From positions 62,001-126,000 of the forward strand of contig NZ_AUBX01000018.1 of NCBI RefSeq assembly GCF_000429465.1: 64,000 nt of DNA, in the 5' to 3' direction. The stretch is from Algoriphagus vanfongensis DSM 17529 (lineage in GTDB: Bacteria > Bacteroidota > Bacteroidia > Cytophagales > Cyclobacteriaceae). Positions within the stretch are counted from its first letter, which is position 1. The number at the start of each line of letters is the position of its first letter. This document shows positions 56,473-64,000 of the stretch, piece by piece. A program made the position numbers and the translations under genes. The notes beneath the pieces are model-generated. The model was not told where the DNA came from. It made no database searches and saw nothing but the letters and a program-made list of their open reading frames with translations.

Positions 56473-58545
56473 TTAATCCATCAAGTGTTTTTTTAGGAAA
56501 TCTGCTGTTGCTTGATCTACTCGAATCATATTTTCCCACTTCATCCAATGATGCGTATCCCCCGGAATCAAAATGGATTCGTAAGGTTTTCCCATTTCAT
56601 CAAATCTTCGAATCAAATCCGTGGTTTGGCTGACCGTGACATTTCTATCGTCATCTGCATGAATGAACAGGACAGGCGATGTCCAAATTTTCAGATCAGG
56701 TATAGGGGAGGATTTCCAAGCTATTTCTTTGGCTTTTTCATAGTCAGGAGCCACCTCATAGCCTTCTGGCAGATCATATCGGCCATCCAAATCATGGACA
56801 CCATGGATATCCACACCGACTTTGAAAAGTTGGGAGTCACGTGCCAATGCCAAGGCAGTCAAATAGCCTCCATAACTTCCTCCATAGATTCCGATTTTGT
56901 CTGAATTAACTTGGGCTAAGGAAGCCAAGAATTCTCCTCCGGCTTTGATGTCCTGATACTCGACCGCGCCCTGATAATAGCCATAAGCTGGTCTGTGGAA
57001 TTCGTAGCCATATCCGATTCCCAAACGGTAATTAACGGAAAGAACTACAAAACCCAATTCCGCCAAATACTGATTGAGAGAATAAGTATTGGAATAATAA
57101 TCCATATAGCTCCAGCCCAAAAGCATCTGTCTCTGCGGTCCGCCATGAACAAAAACAACTGCTGGTTTCTTGGCTGGTCCTCCTTCCTTTTCGAAAAGTT
57201 GTCCATAAACCGTCGTGCCATCCGGAGCCTTGAAACTCACTTGCTTTGGAGTGACTAATTGCTTTTGAGGGAAATCAGAAGGAATGATTTCTTCTTGTAA
57301 AAGTTGGGTTTCATTTGAACTTTTGACAGTGACCAAGTGAGATCTTTGAGCATCTGCTGAGAAATAAGCAAGAATTCCATTGTTTCCAACCGCGACTGGG
57401 TATGCCTCAATTCCGATTCCCGAAGTTTCCCAAGTAAGTTGTTTGGTCGCCAAATCAATACTACCGATGTGTCTTCTATCTAGGTCTTCTTTGCTTGCTC
57501 CTGTATTTGCTGAGAAAAGGACTTTTTTCTTGTCTGAACTTAACTTGATCTGCTCGACCATGTAATCACCCACAGTCAATAGTTTAGCTTCAGAGTTGTC
57601 TAAATTCAAAGAATATAGGTGTTGCCAGCCATCCTGATAAGATTCGAAAATCAGTTCCTTTTCGTTGGGATAGGAGAAAAAGAAATAGCGGTAAGATCCT
57701 CTCAGGGTTTCAGGAGATTTCCATAGCTTTTTACCTTCGCCTGAAGCTACATCAGCTATCCAGATTTCCCACGGAACATGTCTCGGTTCCAAAAGTGGGA
57801 AGGCTTCTCCCTGACCTCCTAGAGTTTTGATAAAAGCGATTTTGCTTCCGTCTGGAGACCATTTGGGCTGTGAATACCTGTGAAATGAAGGCGCAATCCA
57901 ATGAATAGGAGTCTCTTGATTTTCATAGATTCCCAATAATTGATGGCCTCCTCTGCTGACTGTGAATGCCAGTTTTTTCCCATTTGGAGAAAATTCCAAT
58001 GAATTAACATTTCCCTTTACCTGGAAAAGTTGGGATGGCTTTTCGATCCCTTCTAGATCAGCTTTCCAAACTTGCCCTCCTTTGAGAAATAGAAGTTGAT
58101 TTTGAGGTCCAAGAGTATAATCATCTCCCTCCAAAATCGGAGTCGGATGAGGGTCATTGATCGCTATTTTCCAGATCTCTACTTTGGGAAGGGTAGGTAG
58201 GTTTTGAGCGTTGACTGTTGAGGAAGCATTTCCCCCTCCATGATCTCCACCTCTTACAAATACTAACCAATTTCCGTCCGCGGTGAATTGCAAACTACTG
58301 ATTTCCTGCCCATCATCTTCGTTGAATTGAGTCATTTTGACGGGCTTGAAATCTGGGCCTTCGGCGAAATAGATATTCCGTTTTCCCTGTTCATTCATCG
58401 CCCAAGCTATTTTTTCACCGGCTGGAGAACTGGTAAGCTCGGAGGGAAAAGAGAATTTTCCCACTTGCTCCATGGTGAATCGTTGAGCCAATGAAGCCAT
58501 AGAAAAGAATAGGAGGAGTAGGAGGAGTGAGCTGAGCTTTTTCAT
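56473..58545 (-). CDS. Secreted S9-family prolyl oligopeptidase / dipeptidyl peptidase IV-like
   Basis: 690 aa from the ATG at 58545 (TTG at 58548 is in frame). Signal peptide (MKKLSSLLLLLLFFSMASLA). A beta-propeller with repeated SPNGKKLAF / SPDGSKIAF blocks fills about 25-420, followed by the peptidase domain with the nucleophile Ser557 in GIYGGSYGGYLTAL, Asp in HADDDRNV (about 632) and His in GDTHHWMKW (about 665). It removes dipeptides or cleaves short peptides in the periplasm. Immediately downstream of the PBP4-type gene, with stop and start 3 bp apart, so co-transcribed. Confidence 0.93.
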   Translation of the reverse strand: MKKLSSLLLLLLFFSMASLAQRFTMEQVGKFSFPSELTSSPAGEKIAWAMNEQGKRNIYFAEGPDFKPVKMTQFNEDDGQEISSLQFTADGNWLVFVRGGDHGGGNASSTVNAQNLPTLPKVEIWKIAINDPHPTPILEGDDYTLGPQNQLLFLKGGQVWKADLEGIEKPSQLFQVKGNVNSLEFSPNGKKLAFTVSRGGHQLLGIYENQETPIHWIAPSFHRYSQPKWSPDGSKIAFIKTLGGQGEAFPLLEPRHVPWEIWIADVASGEGKKLWKSPETLRGSYRYFFFSYPNEKELIFESYQDGWQHLYSLNLDNSEAKLLTVGDYMVEQIKLSSDKKKVLFSANTGASKEDLDRRHIGSIDLATKQLTWETSGIGIEAYPVAVGNNGILAYFSADAQRSHLVTVKSSNETQLLQEEIIPSDFPQKQLVTPKQVSFKAPDGTTVYGQLFEKEGGPAKKPAVVFVHGGPQRQMLLGWSYMDYYSNTYSLNQYLAELGFVVLSVNYRLGIGYGYEFHRPAYGYYQGAVEYQDIKAGGEFLASLAQVNSDKIGIYGGSYGGYLTALALARDSQLFKVGVDIHGVHDLDGRYDLPEGYEVAPDYEKAKEIAWKSSPIPDLKIWTSPVLFIHADDDRNVTVSQTTDLIRRFDEMGKPYESILIPGDTHHWMKWENMIRVDQATADFLKKHLMD

Positions 58546-58548
58546 CAA

Positions 58549-59856
58549 TTAATAGCTGTCATGAATTTGATAAAGTGCCTTTTGTAATTCGGTTTTCAAT
58601 TCGCTGGATGGAATAACGTAATTGTTGAAAATGCAGGAAAAGTGAAGGATTTTTCCTGATTTGGTGATTAGATAACCACTTAATGCATTGGTCATGCTTA
58701 GTGTTCCCGTTTTTGCATAGATATAGGGTTCCTGGCCTTCATCGGCTGGATACCAACTTCGGATCGTACCGGATTCTCCACCTGCCGGAAAATAGGCTTT
58801 GATTTTTTCTAATGGAACCTCCGCTCTGATCTTACCCAAAAGTGCAATGATAGAACGCGGCGTAAACATATTTCTAGATGATAAACCCGAGCCATCATAC
58901 CAAATCGGTTCGTCAGGAAGATCTTTCAACAAGTTTTCTTTTGCGTAGGCAATTGCGTCTCTTGTACTTTGTTTATTGTTCAGCTGATCAGACACCAAAA
59001 GCATCAATTGCTCGGCCAGGAAGTTGTCAGAGATTTTCATCATCTGAGCATAAATGCTGTCTGCGGGAGCCGTTTGAAGCTTTTTTGGATCCATTTCCAG
59101 ATAAGAGGAATTATTAATCAAATTGATTTTTTTACCGCTTTCTTCAGAAAGAAACTGAGCTGCCAATTCCGCTGAGGTGATAAAAGGAATGTCTGTTTCA
59201 AACTCTTTGGTATAAGCTTCTGTAGGGATTTGGAAAGTGAAATCATTCGTAAGATGCTCTCTTCGAAATCGGTATCCGTTCCAGTTTTCAGTAGCTTTTC
59301 CTTCTACCTTCGAAATGAATTGTTCCGGAATTACTCGGAATTTACTTTCACCTTCTTCTTGCTGGAATCGAACGATATTTCCATAAATCGGCAAAGCTGA
59401 TCTTTCTGTGGCATAGTAGGCATTGTACCAATCCCAAGACCAACCGGGACCAAATGCATCCACTTGATCAAAATTATCCAGCATATACAATTGTTTGTCA
59501 GACTTTTTTAGGAAGTCTATGGCCACATCGTTTTTCAGGTCTGGATGTAGCAAACTGGGGTCGCCTGTGCCCCAGAAAATCAAGGAATCACCTCGCTCGA
59601 GATAGTTTAGGCCATTGACCAATTCATCTCCCAAGACGGTGTAGGAAGTGTAAAAAGTAAAAAGTTTGGTATTGGATGCAGGGATGAAATATTTATCCGA
59701 ATTGATATCCACCAAGACTTTGTCTTTGTCTGGATCCAAAAGCATAAAACCCAAATGGCCTTTGTCGAAGACATCAGATTTGGTGAAAGACTTATTGATT
59801 TTTTGAACGGTACAGGAGCTGGCCAATACCGCTAGGGCGAGTAAAACTTTTTTCAT
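58549..59856 (-). CDS. dacB: Lipoprotein D-alanyl-D-alanine carboxypeptidase (PBP4-type, peptidase S13)
   Basis: 435 aa. Lipobox SSC with Cys15. The serine-peptidase motifs of penicillin-binding proteins are visible: SxxK as Ser61-Lys64 (PASNTKLF), SxN-type YDGSGLSSRN at about 306-315, and KTG in YAKTGTLSM near residue 383. S13 enzymes trim or cleave peptidoglycan peptide cross-links. It is a short form lacking the large insertion of E. coli DacB. Operon mate of the S9 peptidase. A peptidoglycan-recycling role for the pair is possible but not shown. Confidence 0.9.
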   Translation of the reverse strand: MKKVLLALAVLASSCTVQKINKSFTKSDVFDKGHLGFMLLDPDKDKVLVDINSDKYFIPASNTKLFTFYTSYTVLGDELVNGLNYLERGDSLIFWGTGDPSLLHPDLKNDVAIDFLKKSDKQLYMLDNFDQVDAFGPGWSWDWYNAYYATERSALPIYGNIVRFQQEEGESKFRVIPEQFISKVEGKATENWNGYRFRREHLTNDFTFQIPTEAYTKEFETDIPFITSAELAAQFLSEESGKKINLINNSSYLEMDPKKLQTAPADSIYAQMMKISDNFLAEQLMLLVSDQLNNKQSTRDAIAYAKENLLKDLPDEPIWYDGSGLSSRNMFTPRSIIALLGKIRAEVPLEKIKAYFPAGGESGTIRSWYPADEGQEPYIYAKTGTLSMTNALSGYLITKSGKILHFSCIFNNYVIPSSELKTELQKALYQIHDSY

Positions 59857-59870
59857 ACTGTGAAAATAAA

Positions 59871-59900
59871 AAAGTCTCCTGCACTAATACAGGAGACTTT
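59871..59900 (-). terminator. Terminator of the susC-susD operon
   Basis: AAAGTCTCCTG (59871-59881) and CAGGAGACTTT (59890-59900), perfect 11-bp stem with an 8-nt loop, AT-rich run after it on the minus strand. It separates the SusC/SusD operon from the dacB/S9 genes. Confidence 0.9.
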
Positions 59901-59916
59901 GATGTAGTGTTAGAAT

Positions 59917-61329
59917 TTATTGATCCCACCAGATTCTGTCTAGTAGAGTCACGGAAGGCACGTTGTTTCCGTTTCGGCTGACTTCACTGGCAGGGTAGGC
60001 CAACCTTCTGATGTATTGGTTGTTCAAATCGGGATTCAAGTTTGCAGGCAAATCCATGTCTTTGTATGCATAGTCAAATCTTCTGGCATCATTCCAAGTC
60101 TCTGGATGTAAAAACATCGCTACCCACTTTTCTTTCATGATCAGGTCAAGAGTCAAAGCGTCTGCACCAACACTGACACTTGCATCAGCAAGATAGGCGG
60201 CTTTATCTTCATCAGAAACTCCCAACATATCCATGTGAGCCTCAATTCCGGCTAAATATGCAGCATAGGCTCTATCCTTATCTGCGTCTAAAGCAGCTTC
60301 CGCTTCGATAAACTTCAATTCTGCGAAGGTTGCGATCAACAAAGGAGAAAGCGTAGAAGTATAGTATTGGCCTGGGACCAGTGTAGATCTGGCACCTTGC
60401 TCTGGAGCATCTCCACGTCCAGCTCCATTCACAGTTCCGATAAATTCGCCATCGTCAGTTGTACCAATCATCAAAGGAAGTCTAGGGTCGACAGTAGGAT
60501 AGGTAGTGCCGTCCAAAGCCTGCACAAACTGCTCTGAAATCCAACCTCCTAAGAGTAGATTTTCATTGTTGATTGCTACTTGGGCCCAAGGATTGAATCG
60601 TTGCTCAAAGAACACTACTTGCGCATCATCGTCATTGGAAGTAAACCCAGCATCTATTGCAGAAAGAATTTCGCTCGCATTGTAAGCACTTGACCCTTTC
60701 GTGTGGAGTAAGAACCTTGCTTTAAGAGAATTTCCAAACTTAATCCATGAAGCTACGTCGCCTCCATATATGAAGTCATCAGCTCCCATAGAAATAGCGG
60801 TGCTTCCTTGAAGGTTCGCAATGCCTTCGTCAAGCATGGTCAATATTTGAGAATAAAGCACCTCGTCGCTATCATATGCAGGTGTTACAGTCTCAAAGTT
60901 GAAGCTTTCAGAGAATGGAACATCCCCAAAGAAATCAACAGTCATTCCCAAGTTTAGGGCCATCAGGATTTGCGCCGCACCTTTGTAATGACTGGCATCC
61001 TGCTCTTCACTTTTCTTGATGATTACGTCCAGATCAGTCATTACATTATAAAGACTGAACCAAGTGCTACTGAAATCAGTCGGGTCCATTATGTCAGAAG
61101 AACTACTTGGATTCGGAGAAGCCAGGTATTGAACGTAATTACTGATAGCACTCCCTCCTCTATAGACATTGAGAGAAGTTTCATAGGTACTATTGGTCAA
61201 CAATCCGGTAATGGGTGCATCTTCCGGGTTGTTGGGGTTTTCATTGACATCCAAAAAGGAGTCGCATGCAGAAGTCATCAGCATCACCGATGCTCCCAAT
61301 ATTGCCGTTAATTTATTTCTATATTTCAT
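59917..61329 (-). CDS. SusD/RagB-type outer-membrane lipoprotein
   Basis: 470 aa. Lipobox TSAC (Cys22) followed by DSFLDVNENPNNPEDAP, the classic start of SusD_like_2 proteins. TPR-like helices follow (about 50-450). Late signature: KEKWVAMFLHPETWNDARRF. SusD lids a SusC barrel and captures ligand outside the cell. The gene starts 19 bp after the susC stop, as in nearly all such pairs. Substrate is unknown: no glycoside hydrolase lies in the operon, but peptidases follow after the terminator, so a peptide ligand is possible (inference). Confidence 0.93.
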   Translation of the reverse strand: MKYRNKLTAILGASVMLMTSACDSFLDVNENPNNPEDAPITGLLTNSTYETSLNVYRGGSAISNYVQYLASPNPSSSSDIMDPTDFSSTWFSLYNVMTDLDVIIKKSEEQDASHYKGAAQILMALNLGMTVDFFGDVPFSESFNFETVTPAYDSDEVLYSQILTMLDEGIANLQGSTAISMGADDFIYGGDVASWIKFGNSLKARFLLHTKGSSAYNASEILSAIDAGFTSNDDDAQVVFFEQRFNPWAQVAINNENLLLGGWISEQFVQALDGTTYPTVDPRLPLMIGTTDDGEFIGTVNGAGRGDAPEQGARSTLVPGQYYTSTLSPLLIATFAELKFIEAEAALDADKDRAYAAYLAGIEAHMDMLGVSDEDKAAYLADASVSVGADALTLDLIMKEKWVAMFLHPETWNDARRFDYAYKDMDLPANLNPDLNNQYIRRLAYPASEVSRNGNNVPSVTLLDRIWWDQ

Positions 61330-61348
61330 CGTTTTCGTGCTTTAAGGT

Positions 61349-64000
61349 TTACAGTCCCAAGTTCAAAGTGAAGAATACGCTTTGTACGCCTGGGAAGCCC
61401 AGACCGGTAAATCCTACGGCATTTCCACCAGCACCGGCAGAGAATGATTCAGGATCAAATCCATCCCAAGGAGTGTAAAGGATGATATTGTTGGCAGCGA
61501 CAGATAGTCTTGCAGTTCGGAAAGGTGTTCTTTCCAGTACATTTGGCTGAAGATTGTAAGCAAGTGTTACATTTCTCAACTTGATATAGCTAGCGTCATT
61601 GACGAAGTTTTCAGAAATGGCTCGGTAAGCATTTCTCCAATATCCAGCGCCATAATCTACGCCGTCAGGTCCAACTCCTTGGCCCAGCCAAACTTCTTTG
61701 GTGTTTTCAGACCCATCTGCCAAGACACCAGGAAATACGACGGTATCGTTTCTTCTTTCTGAATCTTTCTGTTTACCAAATGCTGCTAGGAAGTTTCCGA
61801 ACTGATTATACTGTTGCAGACCAGCTCTGAAATCAACCAAGAAGGAGAATTCGAATCCTTTATAAGAAAATTCATTTCTCAAGCCGCCGAAGAATTTTGG
61901 AACTGCATTCCCGAGGATCAATTGATCACCGGTTCTCACAGGGAATCCGTTTGCTCCAATCAACATCGGTAGATCACGGTCCAACTCAGTGGCTCCTTCT
62001 GGGGCATCCGGTCTTACATAGCTTGATCCGTAGATGTTGCCATAGGCTTCACCTTCTTTCAAGATCATAGTTACTGTACTGCCCACATATCCGAATTGAG
62101 ATCCGACTACAATTTGATCGATTCCTTCACGGATAGCTTTGATTTCATTTTTATTGGTCGTCAAGTTTGCTGTCACATCCCAACGGAAGTCACCGCTTTC
62201 AATAGGAGTTCCTCCCAATACGATTTCCCATCCTCTGTTTTCGATTTCACCGGCATTGGTGATATAGGAAGAAAATCCTGTTGCATCAGAGATAGGAACA
62301 GGGATGATTTGATCCACAGCATTGGACTTGTAGTATGTTACATCCAAATTCGCCTTGTTGTTGAAGAAGGCCAACTGGGTACCAAATTCGATGGAAGTGG
62401 TCAATTCAGGCTTCAATTCTGGATCTCCGAAAGTGGAATTTCTTGAGAAACCTACTTGTCCATTTAAAGGGAAGACACTTGGAGAAACGAAGGTAGCTCC
62501 CAAGATGTGGGGGTTGGTATCTTTCCCTACTTGAGCCCAAGATGCTCTCAACTTACCAAACGTAATCCAAGAAGGAAGATCAAAGTTTTCGCTGAAGACA
62601 TATCCCAAGTTTACAGAAGGATAGAAGAAAGAATTGTTTGATTTAGGCAGTGTGGAGGAAATGTCATTTCTACCTGTTACGTTTAGAAACAAGAAGTTTT
62701 TGTAGTCTACCATCAGATCACCATAGAAACCAACCAGTCTACGGATGCTTTTGCCTTGGCTTGCAAATACCTGAGTGGTGTTATTTACATTATAAAACCC
62801 TGGGATTACGAAGTTGCTTCCTGAAAGCGAAACTCTGTCGTACTTTCTTTCAAAAACATCATTCCCAAGTCTCAATGTAGTGTTCCAGTCTGAATTCCAT
62901 TGCTTCTTTAAAGTCACGTAGAAGTTGGAAGTAAGGTCTCTAGATACAATTCTGGTTTCCTCAATAAAACCTGTAGAGCTTAGGGCAACTTCACCATCGA
63001 TGCCTGTAGGACCTGGAGTGATTTCTTCTCTGGAATCGGTGTAGTTGTCAATTCCGACTCTGTAAGACAAAGTCATCCAATCCGTTGGACTGTAGTTGAA
63101 GTTCATATTACCAATTACACGATTCACATCATCTTTATAGGTTGCAAATCTTGCGTCATAAATTGGATTGGTGTTTCCGTACGTTTTCATAGTTCCGTCA
63201 GGATTGATGTAATCTCTGACATCGGTGGATTCTGACCAATACATCATTCTTTCCAAGAATCTGTCGTGAGGAACACGGTTACCGCCAGAATTGGTGTAAT
63301 TCATGGATCCTGAGAAGTTGAATTTCTCACTTACTTTGACCGTTCCAGAAAACTTTGCACTTGTTCTATCCCAGGTAGAGAAAGGAATAATTCCTTTTTG
63401 GTCAAGTCTTCCTAATGAAGCATAGAATGTAGCTGATTCATTACCACCTGATACACTCAGGGAGTTGTCCACTTGTAGTCCGGTGTCGAATGCTCGGTTC
63501 CAATTGTCCTGATAGACATAATTAGGGTCGTTTTCCTCAGCAAAACTTGCTCCCCAAGAAGGCCAAAAGCTTGAATCATCTCTTACTCCGCTGAATCCTT
63601 GACCATATTTATCCTGTAATTCTGGCATTTTCACAAGATTGTCTAGACCTACAGAGGAGTTGAAGTTTACTCTTACCTGACCAGCTTTCCCTTTTTTGGT
63701 AGTGATGATTACTGCTCCGTTTGCAGCTCTTACACCATAAAGAGCAGTTGCTGCAGCCCCTTTCAATACGGACATCGATTCGATATCATTTGGGTTGATA
63801 TCTGCAATTCTATTTGACATGCCTCGAGGAGTTCCTGAAGCTTCCACTGTTGAGTTGTCAACGGGTACACCATCTACCACAAATAGCGGCTGGTTGTCAG
63901 CTGAAGGATCCAATGAGTTGATCCCTCGGATGATGATTCTGGCTGATTGTCCTGGAGCTCCACCTGAATTGGTTACCTGAACACCCGCAACCTGTCCTTG
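61349..64000 (-). CDS. SusC/RagA-type TonB-dependent outer-membrane protein (partial, 5' end beyond the window)
   Basis: The reading frame is open to the right edge: the visible 883 residues begin in the plug with [20 protein letters not shown] and continue into [19 protein letters not shown], the SusC signature region, then [10 protein letters not shown]. The barrel follows, ending in FTLNLGL. Signal peptide, carboxypeptidase-like domain and part of the plug are outside. An internal TTG at 63913 is not the true start. SusC imports the ligand held by SusD with energy from TonB. The pair is separated by 19 bp. No regulator (SusR or sigma/anti-sigma) is visible on this side. Confidence 0.95.
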   Translation of the reverse strand, partial: QGQVAGVQVTNSGGAPGQSARIIIRGINSLDPSADNQPLFVVDGVPVDNSTVEASGTPRGMSNRIADINPNDIESMSVLKGAAATALYGVRAANGAVIITTKKGKAGQVRVNFNSSVGLDNLVKMPELQDKYGQGFSGVRDDSSFWPSWGASFAEENDPNYVYQDNWNRAFDTGLQVDNSLSVSGGNESATFYASLGRLDQKGIIPFSTWDRTSAKFSGTVKVSEKFNFSGSMNYTNSGGNRVPHDRFLERMMYWSESTDVRDYINPDGTMKTYGNTNPIYDARFATYKDDVNRVIGNMNFNYSPTDWMTLSYRVGIDNYTDSREEITPGPTGIDGEVALSSTGFIEETRIVSRDLTSNFYVTLKKQWNSDWNTTLRLGNDVFERKYDRVSLSGSNFVIPGFYNVNNTTQVFASQGKSIRRLVGFYGDLMVDYKNFLFLNVTGRNDISSTLPKSNNSFFYPSVNLGYVFSENFDLPSWITFGKLRASWAQVGKDTNPHILGATFVSPSVFPLNGQVGFSRNSTFGDPELKPELTTSIEFGTQLAFFNNKANLDVTYYKSNAVDQIIPVPISDATGFSSYITNAGEIENRGWEIVLGGTPIESGDFRWDVTANLTTNKNEIKAIREGIDQIVVGSQFGYVGSTVTMILKEGEAYGNIYGSSYVRPDAPEGATELDRDLPMLIGANGFPVRTGDQLILGNAVPKFFGGLRNEFSYKGFEFSFLVDFRAGLQQYNQFGNFLAAFGKQKDSERRNDTVVFPGVLADGSENTKEVWLGQGVGPDGVDYGAGYWRNAYRAISENFVNDASYIKLRNVTLAYNLQPNVLERTPFRTARLSVAANNIILYTPWDGFDPESFSAGAGGNAVGFTGLGFPGVQSVFFTLNLGL

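Overview
The window is a chromosomal segment of a Bacteroidota bacterium, most likely order Cytophagales and close to Algoriphagus/Cyclobacteriaceae (inference). Signs of this are a SusC/SusD pair, several lipoproteins with Bacteroidota-type lipoboxes, DUF255, GSCFA, DUF4260, DUF1835 and DUF4153 proteins, few Shine-Dalgarno sequences, and promoters that fit the TTTG / TAnnTTTG pattern where any can be seen. Base composition is moderate, about 40-45% GC by eye. I found no rRNA, tRNA, CRISPR array, prophage, integrase or transposase. The ends are arbitrary: a VOC lipoprotein finishes at base 10, and a SusC gene runs off the right edge without its start.

Layout. 1-8.7 kb: VOC lipoprotein, DUF819 membrane protein, an AT-rich orphan followed by a repeat-rich gap, O6-alkylguanine methyltransferase, CDF metal exporter, APC permease, P-type (calcium-type) ATPase. 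8.7-13.3 kb: TonB-dependent receptor with a small upstream partner and a 19-bp palindrome between them, then a GntP permease. 13.3-18.3 kb: katG with an inverted-repeat-rich control region, a TPR protein, a metallophosphoesterase and an HdeD-like protein. 18.4-26.1 kb: valS, Bcr/CflA efflux pump, CocE/NonD hydrolase and fumarylacetoacetase. 26.1-32.3 kb: an unrecognised 506-aa protein behind a terminator-like leader, a PP-loop (Dph6-like) ATPase, an AGCS sodium symporter, a TIM-barrel lipoprotein and a flavin reductase.

33-39.7 kb is the most coherent accessory locus. Reading leftward it holds an Omp85-type barrel, a membrane protein translationally linked to a winged-helix regulator, a small membrane protein, CreD and a DUF4153 protein. 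A near-identical 31-nt element with the core ACTTTG-N5-CAAAGT sits just before two of its genes. The simplest reading is an autoregulated envelope-related regulon with its operators. Next to it are two translationally coupled half-size membrane proteins of unknown function.

39.8-48 kb: tandem paralogous secreted esterases, a GH20-type lipoprotein, a DUF1624 acyltransferase-like protein and aguB-aguA (agmatine to putrescine). 48-56.4 kb: priA with a DUF255 protein, a GSCFA protein, an ECF sigma factor with a membrane partner, and a tight VOC-DUF1801-DUF1835 operon. 56.5-64 kb: secreted S9 peptidase, PBP4-type carboxypeptidase, SusD and SusC. Rho-independent-type hairpins separate most transcription units and are listed individually. 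Nothing in the window is a clear, wholly new defence or mobile system. The best candidates for undescribed biology are the ACTTTG-CAAAGT regulon, the coupled membrane pair and the 506-aa orphan.
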